Shown: positions 47,345-58,447 of the stretch, in pieces
How positions within the stretch are numbered: the first letter of the stretch is position 1
Layout of the letters: every line of letters starts with the position of its first letter
Made by a program: the position numbers and the translations under genes
The notes under the pieces: model-generated
Told to the model about the DNA's origin: nothing
Database searches by the model: none
The model's input: only the letters and a program-made list of their open reading frames with translations
Assembly (NCBI GenBank): GCA_007922305.1
Contig: ML677358.1
Coordinates: 16,975,327 to 17,039,326 of the forward strand
Reading direction: 5' to 3'
DNA: 64,000 nt
DNA from: Dermatemys mawii
Lineage: Eukaryota; Chordata; Testudines; Dermatemydidae

Positions 47345-48523
47345 TGTTGTATTACACCACCGTGGGTTCAGCTCGGGTGGCTACAGTCTGAAGCTCAACA
47401 GAGTGAAATTTACCTCTGTTACTTGCTTCGGATTTAGAGTCTCTAGGTCTAGGAGCACATAAAGAGCAAGGATAGTGACACACAGACATTTATAAGTACA
47501 AGATCTCGTCTCTTTTATAAGTTTTATTAAAGTTATAATACCCAAGCCTATAGAAATTCTGTACAGACTTATGCACAAGTTACACATATAGTCAGACTCA
47601 CATCCTTAACGATATTGTTAGGGTCTGATGACTGCCTTGCGAGTTGATCATCAGTAGAGGAATCGTTCCTGCTGGAGTTTTCCAACAGGGAAACCCAACT
47701 CTCCCAATCGGGGAGCCCTCTTTTATCTTGTCATTCTGACTACTCCTACAGGCTGCACCTGTGCATGAAGGTATCCACCCTTTTTCCTTATTTCTATTGT
47801 CCTCCCCCGCAAGAATATCGGGGTCCCCCATTTTTCATAGGATGGTTATAGCTCCTTTTATTCTCATTAGGATTTACGTATTACTTACTGCACCCTGTGG
47901 GTAGGGCATGTGTTCGAACAGTGTGACCACAGATGCTCCCCAGCTTATGCAAGCGTTCCCTTCCAGAATGCCTTGCATAACTCGGAATTTGCATATGTTG
48001 GAAACATATCTCTGACTATTATGCCAACTCCGCTCCCCCCCATCTATTTTTAGCTTATGGAACTTTTTCTGTAAGTGCGAATTTGTGTAAGTCGGGTTTT
48101 CCATAACCCGGAGGGTGTCTGTGTACTGGGTATTTTGTAGTTAAAATTATCCTTACGGTTAATTTTTTGCAATACCACGCACAGGCACATCTTTCCCCAT
48201 AACCTTGTGGCATAGGGTCATTCTTTGGTCACTTACTTACGTCAAACATTTCTTAAGCCTATGACCTAGTATGGCTAAGCTGACTCTTAGAGGCCTGGCA
48301 TTTCAGCCTCACTTACTTAGATACATACTTACCCCTTCTGACTGCTAATCAGTCTTATACTTCTATAATCCTACAATTTCGATCTATTTAGCATACAATG
48401 ATTCTATAGAATGACATATTTGTTAATTATGACATCACAAAATGAATGAACGATAAAAGGAACCAATGGGCTACCCATGCTAACTGAACCAAACCCCAGA
48501 GCCTTGTATCATACTGTTCTACA
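47345..48523 (-). mobile_element. Probable solo LTR, minus strand, with a nested MITE
   Basis: On the minus strand it runs from TGTAGAACAGTATGATACAA to GGTGTAATACAACA (TG...CA). The poly(A) signal AATAAAACTTATAAAA (complement near 47514-47529) is followed by about 170 bases of U5-like sequence. No neighbouring coding remnant is seen. The 5-6 bp target duplication is not preserved. Removing the MITE at 47928-48123 leaves an LTR of about 980 bp. Confidence 0.55.
47928..48123. mobile_element. MITE (CACAGATGCTCCCC / GTGTCTGTG), inside the LTR
   Basis: Starts CACAGATGCTCCCCAGCTTA and ends with GGGTGTCTGTG. Inner arms TTGCATAACTCGGAATTTGC and GCGAATTTGTGTAAGTCGGG pair. The termini resemble Tigger/pogo-type ends. 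No TA duplication is now visible. The 76-codon frame across it is not a gene. Confidence 0.65.
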
Positions 48524-48621
48524 TGACACTGATTTGCATCTGCTGATGGCTGGAATGCTGCAAGAGTTTAACAAAGCACAGCTTAGTCTGGGCTTCTGCT
48601 GCATACTATTGCTATCTGCAG

Positions 48622-49193
48622 CAGGCCTGCCAATGGGGGAGTGAGGGCAAAGGGGTCAATTGTCCAGGGGCCTGGGTGATTTAAAAGAGCCTGGGAATCC
48701 CAGCTGCTATCGCTGGCAGCGGCAGTACAGCAGGGCTGAGGCAGTCTTCCTACCTGCCCTCGTTCCGCACTGCTCCCGATAGTGGCAGGCACGTCCCTGT
48801 GGCCCCGGGGAGGAGGGGTCTCTGCGCGCTGCCCCTGCTCTGAGTGTCGACTCCTCAGCTCCCATTGGCCAGGGATTGTAGCCAGTAGGAGCTGCTGGGG
48901 CAGTGCCTGCAGGCAGCGATGCATGGAGACCCCCCTGGATCTTCTGCCTAGGAGCCGCTGCCAGAGGGGTGTGCCGGTGCTTTCGGGAGCCGCCCGAGGT
49001 AAGCATCGCACACCCTCCCCCCCACCCTTGCGATTAGACGGTTGGCAACCCTACTGGGCAGGCATTTGAAAGTCCTGCCTGTGCTGGAAGAGCGCACCCA
49101 GCCGCACAGGCGCAGCACCGCCCAAATGTCGGGTGAACCAGGGCTCATTGGATGTTCTGCCCTGGGGCCCCTGAATTGCTGTCAGTGAGCCTG
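48622..49193. mobile_element. hAT-like MITE, 572 bp
   Basis: Starts CAGGCCTGCCAATGGGGG and ends TGTCAGTGAGCCTG. Flanked by ATCTGCAG (48614-48621) and ACCTGCAG (49194-49201), seven of eight matching. GTCAATTGTCCAGGGGCC on the left pairs loosely with GGGGCCCCTGAATTGC on the right. The GC-rich interior gives frames of up to 142 codons on the minus strand with no motif. Confidence 0.78.
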
Positions 49194-49201
49194 ACCTGCA
49201 G

Positions 49202-50880
49202 GGTCAGTTACTAGAGGGGAATGTGGGGAGACAGAATAGAACTAAGTAGGCTGGAATTTCACCTGGACCCTGGCATTAACACCAAGTGGAAAGGGGAAAG
49301 AGCTCCTTGTTAAATCATTGGTACCACTGCATGCAGTACATATGTGATCCTATAGGACTCTTCCATTGAAGTTGCTTGCCCAGAACAACCACCCTGATTG
49401 GCTTTTGAAATCTGGAACAGGATCCCAGCATAATGTGAGTTCTGAGTTTTCTTTCAATTGCTGGTGAAGGTCACTTGAACATTCAAGTGCTATTGCTTGT
49501 TGCAGACCAAGTACATACATTTGATTTTCAGTGTTTGAAATTGGAGGGGGTGGAACTTAGGGCCAGACTATCAGCTAGGGTAAATCAGCAAAGCATCTTT
49601 GACTTCAGGCCAATTTACATCACTGGAAAAAATGGCCCATGAAGGTCTGGGAACTTACTAAACTGGTGGTAGCATCATGCCTTTGTTTTGTTTTTTTTAA
49701 GTGGTCTTGAATTGTGACATCAATATAGACTATTTAATTAAAAAGAAATCCGTATTGGCTTTAGCCTGTGACGGGCTTATGTGGAACTTAACAAAAATTG
49801 CACTGTTGTGAGTGGAGACCTTGAAATCCATAATCTGTTGGTGGCAGGTAACTTGGAATTGCAACAGAACTTCCAGAACACATAGGTGAAAACTGATCGT
49901 TCACGATTCTTCTAGGGAATTTTAAATTTATGATGAGTGTGTTACAGGCTTTGGCCAGTAAAGCACTGTTAGTTTAGGATTAGATTTCTTTCATTCCTGA
50001 GCTCATACCTGCTGTCAAGATACTCCAGTGTGGTGTTTGGCTTTGAGTAGCAGAGACATAAGTAACATCTGATCCTAAATTATGAATCACTGGATACCTA
50101 CCAGGGAAAAATCTCCTCCGTAATTGACCATCACGGATGGGAAGAAATCTCATTTCCAGAGCGATTCTTGTAGGGAAGCCAGTAGTGTTTTCTTGCAAAA
50201 ACATACGGTACAAATCAATTCTCACCACAAATTAAAAGATATTAAATGTGTTTGAAAATAAAGATTTTAATGACGTTCTTCATATCTGAGCCAGCTGTCA
50301 GTAATGGCCACCTTACTGAACAGGGATGTCAGACTGAATTGTTTCCTGCCATGGTAAAGACTGGGGGATCCGCAGGGAGCCAGAATCTATGTAACCCTTG
50401 TCTTTTCTCCAGCATTTGGTTCCGCTGGCCATGTGAGCTGTAACGCCCTCTGGCTATAGCTACTCAAGGGTCCTCCTTAAAAGCAAGCCCGTGTGGAGGG
50501 AAAAGACAATAGGGCCCACTCTGTAGGTTTTCCTTGTACACTCTGCTGGGTGTGGGGAATGATGTATGGACCTCTTGGCTGACCCACTTCTTTCCCCTCA
50601 CTTACCCCATCTCTGCGTGATTCCTGGACCCAGAAAAGAGGCCTCTGTGGCAGGGGGGAATGGTGCTTTCAAAATAGCTGAGCCCCCTTCCATGTGGTGG
50701 TGGTTATGGGGAAATATCTATGTGCAGAGGGTCTCCACATGCATATCTGTGGGGCAGAATCCCCCTCCCATTGTCCACAATAGGGGGTGTGCAGGGGTCA
50801 GCGGGAATGTCCCCGCACAATCCTTTCCAACTTGCCGTAATGGTGGTTTGTAATTAGAATCTTCAACATCTCAAACGTAA
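49202..50880. other. Unannotated DNA
   Basis: Nothing recognised; 49590-49650 may be a fragment of the palindromic repeat type at 10.86 kb. Confidence 0.35.
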
Positions 50881-50940
50881 CTGGTGAGTCTTTGCTTCAG
50901 GTTGAGGGGCTGTCTGTAAGCGAGGACTGTCTCCCAAGAT

Positions 50941-51342
50941 GTGTGGCAGACAAGTCCTTGCTTACAGATGGCCCCCCAACCTGAAGCAAATACTCACCAG
51001 CAACCACACAACAAAAACACTAACCCAGGAACCTATCTTTGCAACAAAGCCCGATGCCAACTCTGTTCACATATTTATTCAACTGACACCATCACAGGAC
51101 CTAATCACATCTGCCATGTCATCCAGGGCTCATTCACCTGCACATCTACCAATGTGATATATGCAATCATGTGCCAGCAATGCCCCTCTGCCATGTACAT
51201 TGGCCAAACTGGACAGTCTCTACGCAAAAGAATAAATGGACACAAATCTGACATGAGGAATCATAACATTCAAAAACCAGTAGGAGAACACTTCAACCTC
51301 CTTGGTCACTCAATAACAGACTTGAAGGTGACAATTTAAAAC
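50941..51342 (+). pseudogene. GIY-YIG endonuclease domain of a Penelope-like element
   Basis: An open frame of 132 codons (stop at 51337-51339) contains the GIY-YIG endonuclease signature that ends many PLE proteins. An upstream cysteine cluster (CNKARCQLC) is followed by VIYAIMCQQC near residue 72 and MYIGQTGQSLRKRINGH at about residues 86-102, with the YIG motif, the conserved Arg and the His. The reverse transcriptase that should precede it is missing and the stop comes early: UTR-ward sequence from 51340 still looks coding in another frame (ELQLICKL-type). This is an inactive 3' fragment, but unusually open for its surroundings. Confidence 0.8.
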
Positions 51343-51627
51343 AGAAAAACTTCAAAAATAGACTCCAACGAGAAGCTGCTGAACTGCAATTAATTTGCAA
51401 ATTGGACATCATCGATTTAGGGTTAAACAGAGACTGGGAATGGCTGGGTCATTACACAAATTGAATCTATTTCCCCATGTTAAGTATTCTCACACCTTCT
51501 TGTCAACTGTCTGATATAGGCCATCTTGATTATCACTGCAAAAGGTTTTTCTTATCCTGCTGATAATAGCTTATCTAAATTAAATAGCCTCTTAGAATTG
51601 GTATGGCAACTTCCACCTTTTCATGTT

Positions 51628-51632
<5 letters not shown>

Positions 51633-51662
<30 letters not shown>
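51633..51662. repeat. (TA)15 microsatellite
   Basis: Fifteen TA units inside the PLE 3' UTR, probably grown from a shorter GTATATATA seed native to the element. Confidence 0.97.
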
Positions 51663-51666
<4 letters not shown>

Positions 51667-51820
51667 TTACTTCTGTGTGTTCCATTCTATGCATCCGATG
51701 AAGTGGGCATAGCCTACCAAAGTTTATGCTGAAATAAATTTGTTAGTCTCTAAGGTGCCACAAATACTCCTGGTTTTTTTACAGCTACAGACTAGCATGG
51801 CTGCTACTCTGAAACCTGTC

Positions 51821-52447
51821 TTCTTTGTAATGGCCACAAATCTTGTTTGGTACGTAAAACCCTGCATTTGGATAAAGACATTTTTGCTTAATTTCTGGTT
51901 TTCATGCTGAAAAATAGCTATCAAGTTTGAGGTATAATAATGGATTGATTTTATTTTTTTGTAGTGGTATGAAAATGTTCAGAATAGCTGAATGACATTT
52001 TAGGCAACTTCCCTGTGGAACATGGTGCCACTTAAATATTATTTTCCATTTGACTTTTATATAACAAAGCAGGAGCAAGAGGCAGGACAGCAAAGCGTAA
52101 AGTGGCCTCTCGGGGTGTAATAATATGGTATGCTTTGCAGAGAAAAGGGGGAGAGGTAAAGTGTTGAAATCATTGTAATCGGGCTATCATGTCTGAATAA
52201 GAAGAGAACTGCTTAGCTTCTCATTTTCTGTCTGAACAGCAAACTGTTCAAGTTTAGCCCATGACTCATGGCCAGCATTCTCTTGAACTAAGCTGTTTAT
52301 TATCCTGGATACTAGATACTGGAAGTCAGACCTCATAAGTAATGGTTAATACTTACAGAGAACTTTTGAGCAGTGCCATGAAGGCGGATGGCCCGCTCAA
52401 GGTTCAAGCTTGCTGTTAAGGTCTGCAGGGGAATAAACATGTCTGAA
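51821..52447. other. Unannotated DNA
   Basis: Nothing recognised. Confidence 0.3.
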
Positions 52448-52751
52448 GCCATGCCTAGACTAGAGACCTTATAGGGGCACAGCTGTACGATGTAGCTGTG
52501 CTGCGGTAAGGTCTCCCGTGTAGCCGTTCTATGCTGATGGGAGAGAGCTCTTTTCTCCACGTAATTAATCCACCCCTACCAAGCTGCGGGAGCTCTGTCG
52601 GCAGAAGAGTGTCTCCTGCCAACATAGCATTGTCCACACTGGCGCTTCTGTCATTGTAACTTACGTCACCCAGAGCAGTGGGCGGTGTTTTTTCACATCC
52701 CTGAACGACATAAGTTATACTTATACCAAAAATGGTAGTGTAGACATAGGC
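52448..52751. mobile_element. Harbinger-like MITE
   Basis: Starts GCCATGCCTAGACTAGAGAC and ends GTGTAGACATAGGC, which reversed is GCCTATGTCTACAC. TGA lies just outside both ends with one extra A on the left. GGCACAGCTGTACGATGTAG, GATGGGAGAGAGCTCTTTTC and TAATTAATCCACCCCTACC are shared in reverse complement with the copy at 27.70 kb. No coding capacity. Confidence 0.7.
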
Positions 52752-53188
52752 TGACGGTCACATTCTTGTCAGCATGTTCTGGCCAGGCTAGAACAACCTA
52801 TGCCTCTACTTGCTTGGTTCATCCACCCTCCCTTCCTAAGGGAAATGCAGCAGATTCCCAGATGATTGAGTGATTCTGCCCCATAATTATCTAACTAATG
52901 CATGGACGCTGTTCTTAGATGAGGCACCTCCAATAGTCTAGTCCCTGTAGACTTCTACTAGTGTGAAATATCCCTAGAGAGTCCTCATCTTCTAGTTCTG
53001 ATGACATCTCAGCGAGGGGGTGCTATTCTGAAGATTGAAACTATTTAATGATGCAAGCATACATACTTTTGCAACAATTCAACCCAGCTCCTGCCTCGAT
53101 AGGGATAGTAAAGCTGGTAAAACAATTCTTTCCTTCCTGCCTGTGGAGTGATTATTAGTATCCTGCTGGGCAGTTGTCTGTCTGAATG
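52752..53188. other. Unannotated DNA
   Basis: Nothing recognised. Confidence 0.3.
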
Positions 53189-53351
53189 CTTGTCTTCACT
53201 TCCAAAGTGAATTAAACTAAACTGAATTAAGGCCACTTTAATTCTGAATGAGAGTGTTCACACAGGGCCTTACTACAGTTTAATCCACTTCAAATTCACA
53301 GTTTTAGTTAATTCAGATTAACTTTCCTGAGTGGTCCCCTATAGACAAACC
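53189..53351. mobile_element. Short MITE (GCTTGTCTTCAC / AGACAAACC)
   Basis: The ends GCTTGTCTTCACTTCCAAAG and CCCCTATAGACAAACC are inverted. Inner AAGTGAATTAAACTAAACTG pairs with TTAATCCACTTC and TTTTAGTTAATTCAG. The target duplication is not recoverable. Confidence 0.6.
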
Positions 53352-53846
53352 CTATATTTTCCTTTAAAATTAGTTTATAAAAATGTACAAGTGTCTTAAA
53401 GGAAATCAAGAGCTGTGAGCCAGTGCTCCTCTGAATTCATTGGTGGCTTCTTGCTTTGAGTTTTTCAGTAGCATAAGATGGCAATTGAAATCCCAAGACT
53501 TACTAGGTACAAACAAAAAGTGTGTGCGTGTCTCTGTGTGAAATCATATAGTAAAGTTTTCAAATTGGTGTCTTCTCAGTTGGGGAGAGCCATTCATTCT
53601 ACTCAGCTCTTAAAATAGCTTTTGAATAAAGTCTCTAAATATAAATCATTGGCTTGTTTTCCAGAAAGCTATTTGGAAACTTCTCTCTCATCTGCCAGTC
53701 AGCACTGTTGCGTTAGTGGGTTGGCTCTGAAGTGTCTGTTCAATTAGAGCTTCTTGTGTATTCTCTAGATGAGCTTTGTGCCTTTGCCAGTGAAATGCAG
53801 ATTTTGTCTGTAAACTGTTAGATTATTAGCCCTGGGCCTTTCAAGG
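53352..53846. other. Unannotated DNA
   Basis: Nothing recognised; a GTGTGTGCGTGTCTCTGTGT stretch lies at 53519. Confidence 0.3.
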
Positions 53847-53854
53847 CCTTAGAC

Positions 53855-54051
53855 CAGGCCTGCACAACATGCGGCCCGGGGGCCACATGCGGCCCGCATG
53901 GGCTCATTGTGCGGCCCGCGGGGGGTGAGTAGGGGTGGGGCAAGCCAAGCGGTGGGGTGGGGGGAAGTGGATGGGGGCGAGGCTTTTCGGCCCGCAGCTG
54001 GTTTTTTTGCAGTAATATGGCCCTTGCTGCTTTCCGAGTTGTGCAGGCCTG
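53855..54051. mobile_element. hAT-like MITE, 197 bp
   Basis: Starts CAGGCCTGCACAACATGCGG and ends GAGTTGTGCAGGCCTG; the outer 14 bases are exact inverted repeats. Flanked by CCTTAGAC (53847-53854) and ACTTAGAC (54052-54059), seven of eight matching. GCGGCCCG repeats three times inside. The 83-codon minus-strand frame over it is an artefact. Confidence 0.93.
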
Positions 54052-54059
54052 ACTTAGAC

Positions 54060-54479
54060 TATTAGGCAAAGCCCTTTACCAAGTCTCTAAGCAGGCAGAA
54101 GATAGTACAACCACTTTCCGTTCCCTGAATCATCTTAAATCAGGCCCTTTTTTTGTATGGTCCCAAGAACATAGATTTTATTTCACTGACAAGATAGTAA
54201 ATGTGCTTTACCTCTTCCCTGTCTCTCCATTCTCCCAGCCATTTCACACGACTGGATCCCATTGGTCCTTCCATGACAGGGATAAACCGTCTAGAAGTGT
54301 GTTTTCCCCTCCTGAAATTCCTACTGCATAATGTCCCAGGGTATAAGAAATCTGCTTCCCATCTCCTGGACTCAGAACAAGTGTATGCATGTATAATGCA
54401 ACACCTCCTCACTTCTTATCTTGACTGACTTCTGAACATGCTATATCCCTCTATAGCAATATTCCAGTCATGAGACTTA
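54060..54479. other. Unannotated DNA
   Basis: Nothing recognised. A minus-strand frame of 90 codons at 54140-54412 has no motif; the region may be part of an old LINE, given the neighbour on the right. Confidence 0.3.
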
Positions 54480-55075
54480 CCCCATCAGGTCTCTGTGACT
54501 CCACTTAAGTCATAATTTAGTTTACGTATTAATTCCTTCAGTTCTTCCTGGTTATTCGCCATACTCTTTGCATTTGTATATAAACATCTAAGTGTTCCCC
54601 TACTTTTATACCTGCTGTTGCTCCTATGACCCTATTGTAATTTTCCATGTCACCCCACAACAACTAGTCCCCTGGTAAGGTTGCCTTTTTAATGCTTACC
54701 TGTTGGCTTTTGTCACCTGCCCCCATTGAAGCTAGTTTAAAGCCGTTCTGATCAGGTTGGTTAGTTGGTGCATGAAGAGGCTGTTCCCTTTATTGGTCAG
54801 GTGGACTCTTCTTATCAAACCTTCTTCCCAGAATGTCATTCCATGGTCGAAGAAGCCGAAGCCCTCCTATTGACACCATCTGCCCAGCCATGCATTCATC
54901 TCCAGCATGCATGTACTCTTGCCTGGTCCTTTTACCATCAACTGGGAGGATAGCCAGGAACACAGCCTGTGGCCCTCGACTCCTTCACCCTCGCGCCAGA
55001 GCCTTGTCATCACTGCTACGCTGCCCATAGTAATATCTGGCAGTAATGTTAATGCCTGTGTGCGTGAGTAGCATG
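54480..55075 (-). pseudogene. CR1-type ORF1 esterase-like (SGNH) domain relic
   Basis: Minus-strand translation from about 55020 down gives DKALARG, then AVFLAILPVDG, and after frame changes blocks that correspond to the WL.RWC and GFGF.DHG region of the esterase-like domain found in ORF1 of CR1 LINEs. It has stops and frame changes throughout. In the live element this domain is thought to act on lipid or other ester substrates; its role in retrotransposition is not settled. Plus-strand frames of 62-65 codons here are shadows. The family assignment is from memory and needs a profile search. Confidence 0.5.
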
Positions 55076-56157
55076 GGGCAGACCCAATAAGGTCTGGAAA
55101 TTGACTGCTCTTTGGGAGAAAAGACTCCCTATAAGTTTCCTTCCTTTTGTGACTTTAAATCAAAATGGTGATATTTTAATTTTAAACTCCATTTAAAAAA
55201 ACCCTAATTTTAAAATGTTTTATCAGTCTAGTAAATTGATCTTGCATGAGTAAAACAAATTACTTGTCCTGCAATATCGTAAGTGAAGCAAATGTACTTT
55301 TCCTAACTGAGTTAGAAGGAATCCATGTGGAAATCACATGCATATAAGTGAATAAACAAATTATTTGAGTCAACAATTCACAGTTACTATCAGCTTGTCT
55401 ACAGATGAGGCTTTTTTCCTTCTGCAGGGAAAAATGGGTAAATGGAGCTAATTTGTGACTCCGATATGATTGTAAAGAGGAAGGAATGAATCAAATAGAC
55501 AACAAGGAATTCTTTAGTTCTAGCTCTTGTCTAAGGGAATTTTATGGCTTGTCTGAATTCTGTGTCGTCTCCTGTTTTCAACCTGCTGCACAAGTGTTTG
55601 AGCTTTATAGCTCAGGAAAGGGGTTTACACATCTTCTGCATGAAAATGTATCACATTGGTTTTGATGTCTTATGATAGCAGCTCATTCTACCAAAGAGAT
55701 TTGTTTGGTGTTTCTCCCTTTGTAGGAAAAATGAGTAAGAATACCAGTTAATCGTTTACCATTTTATTTATCCTGGCAAAAAATGGTAATACCATGATTA
55801 GGGCAGAAGAATCTACAGTCAGGAAAAGTGGAGTTAAGGCTACTTTTCTATCATACTTCTGTGCCTTTGTGCTTTTACTTTAAAATATGGGTTATACTAT
55901 TGACAATAGTTGACAATGTCATTATGTAAAGACGTAGTATATTAAAATAGATTTTCTTATGCAGACTATTTGAAAATTAGAATAACATACCGTACATAAA
56001 GAGCTCACACTTGGTTTCCAGTCTCAATGTGATCTACTAAAGAAGACACATTTGGGAAAAAATAAATCTGCTTTTAAAGTTATGATCTTGTAAATTTAAA
56101 TGACCCAGAGTTTGAGAAAGTTCCAAGTTTTAGATGAACTGCAGTTGAAAACAATCC
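55076..56157. other. Unannotated AT-rich DNA
   Basis: Nothing recognised. Confidence 0.35.
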
Positions 56158-56165
56158 TCTGCTTC

Positions 56166-56429
56166 CAGGGCCGGCTCCAGGCACCAACGTAAGAAGTACG
56201 TGCCTGGGGCGGCACTCTGTAAGGGACAGTATTCCGGCTGCACTGCCCCCTTTCACTCCTCCAGCCGCGCCGCCCCTCTCTTTGCTCCTCTGGTCACGCT
56301 GCCCCCTCCTTCACTCCTCCAGCCACTCTGCTGCCACCCCCACCCCTTTTAAAATTTTCCACAGCGGTGCTCCTCCGGCCGCCCTTTTTTTTCTTGCCTG
56401 AGGCGGCAAAAAAGTTAGAGCCGGCCCTG
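56166..56429. mobile_element. hAT-like MITE (GGCCGGCTC family), perfect 8-bp TSD
   Basis: TCTGCTTC occurs at 56158-56165 and exactly at 56430-56437. Termini CAGGGCCGGCTCCAGGCACC and GTTAGAGCCGGCCCTG are a near-exact inverted pair over about 12 bases. The interior has GTGCCTGGGGCGGCA and CCTGAGGCGGCAAAAAA, as in the copy at 42.79 kb. Non-coding. Confidence 0.95.
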
Positions 56430-56437
56430 TCTGCTTC

Positions 56438-58447
56438 AGATGACTCAAAGTTTGAAGATCATCCCAGATTGGAACAGTCCTGTGTTCTGACTTGAACTGT
56501 TCTGGGAAAAGGAAAGAAAGTGTCAGCTTTTTGGCTTTAAACTTTTTTTAGCTTTAGAACTATTGAGCCAGTTTTCTTGTGATATTTGCTCCTCAACAGG
56601 AGATTGTCTGGTGGCTAGTACACTCGTATTTTGGTGGTTACATTACTCACTGGGCTTCTGTGTCCACTGTATTTTCCAGATGATGATACCCTATACAGGG
56701 ATACTAACACATACACACAGAGAATACATAACGGTGGAACCCAAATCACTAGTCACTTGTGAAAATCTTGGGTTGGCTTTAAATACAAATACATTGTGTG
56801 TGTGATTTTTTTTTTTGAAACTGGATATGCTGATGTTTGGGGGAAACATGTCCCTGAATTAACGATTTTGCAGACATCTGAAAGAAGGCATTTGACAGAA
56901 TTCTTTGTCTTCAGTTAAGCAGCACCTCCTACATGTTTGCAAGCTCCATATGTGCTCAATCCATATGGGGTAGTTTATCTTCCCAAGTATAAAAGGAAAA
57001 AAAATAAAGCCATACAATTAAAGAAGAAATCTCTGTTCACTGTTTGGTAACAAAATCCTGTCACTACCCACAGAGCCTGCTTGGGAATATTTTGCATTAA
57101 GATAGCTTTAAAGAAGAGAAAAATTAATGACTTGTACCAGGGAAAAGATATGCAGAAAAAGGAAATAACATTTACTCTATCAGCTTTATTCTCTTTTTTA
57201 ATCTTTATGTGCATTTGTGGAAGCTTAAGTGGATTTAGGTCTGTGGGGCTGATAAAATTAAGCTGTAACCAGGAGAGGGCATGTATTGCTCACGGCTCTT
57301 GTTAGGACATCTCTTTACCTGCTGCACCTGGTATCTTTTGGACTTCTCTGAGACTGTGGTGGGAGAAGAGATCAGCACTATTGTCTGACAAATGCACTGC
57401 ATAATCAGCAGTGGAATGGGATTTAGACAAAAAGGATACACAACATGCCAAGATCAGAAGTCCATTGAATCTCCTGTTCTTGATGATAAAGGTTTTCCTC
57501 CTACTGGTACGGACTCGGTCATAGCAAGTGTTGAGTGGTAAACTGTTCAGTGTTAAATTGTTCTGAGACATTTCGAACATGGTGGTCATTGTTATGGGGA
57601 AATGGTGATCTACAAGAGACAGCTTGTACTGGAAAAACCATCAGTCATAGTAACAGAACTGGCAATAAATGCCACAAAACATCACCATCACTCTCAGTCA
57701 TGCTGTTGAACTAGCCTGAGCAATGTCCTTGGTTGTTCTTCAATGAAGTCTGAAAGTCACTTTAGGGAACGAGTAAGCACCTTGATTTAGCTATATTATT
57801 TTATCAATTTTACATAGTTTTTTTGATAAATGAATCAGTTTCAGGTGCAGACTGACATAAGTGTCGCAGGAATGTCTGTCACAGCCCAAAGGTGCTAATA
57901 AAATGTCTGCTGTACAGCAAAATAATATAATTGATTATTAAATGCTAAATCAGGGTCTATAGCAATAAGACGTGCAGTGGACCTACCTATAAATAAATAA
58001 ATTTAAAATTTAAAGAGCGCCGTGGATGAAATGTTAACTCTGTATTTAAGGAGAACTGTTCTGAAAAAGGGATATTGTATCACTAATATATGGGCACGTA
58101 TAAAATGTCACTTCAGTGACCTATATACCAATATATAGCTGTCAATAACAGAAAGGCTTCTGTTTCCAATACTATCAATCTGTCACAGCCTACCCTTTTT
58201 ATGAGCACCTACATTATGAAAACAGGGCCTGCTCTGAGTGTTGAGCTTTGCACAGAAGCAGATTTTTCAAATGCTGGAAGGCAAGAGGGGCCGAAAAATC
58301 CCGTTTGTTGCCACTTTCCTTTTCCTCCTCCTCCTTCCATATGCCCATTTGGTAAAATAAGCAGGTGTCTGAATGTTTTTTCCCCTTGCTTTAAGAGATG
58401 GGTAGATTAGGATTCAAGTGTCCCTGTGCAAACACTAAACATGCTAA
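56438..58447. other. Unannotated DNA
   Basis: About 2 kb with nothing recognised. Short frames on both strands, including a hydrophobic 79-codon minus-strand frame at 56975-57214, have no supporting signals. Confidence 0.35.

Larger units (their letters stand above)
50881..51820 (+). mobile_element. 5'-truncated Penelope-like element with inverted 5' end
   Basis: The coding tail of a Penelope-like element is followed by its 3' UTR. That UTR holds ATGCATCCGATGAAGTGGGC, AAATAAATTTGTTAGTCTCT and AGACTAGCATGGCTGCTACT, and ends near CTGAAACCTGTC. Bases 50881-50932 are an imperfect reverse complement of about 50948-51000, separated by about 15 bases. The element therefore starts as a head-to-head hairpin. 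The whole copy is roughly 0.9 kb, far shorter than a complete PLE. Confidence 0.85.

Noticed and set aside
48583..49011. 142-codon minus-strand frame
   Set aside because: It lies inside a GC-rich hAT-like MITE and carries no transposase signature.
51526..51732. 68-codon frame across the (TA)n run
   Set aside because: It is an artefact of the TA microsatellite within a PLE 3' UTR.
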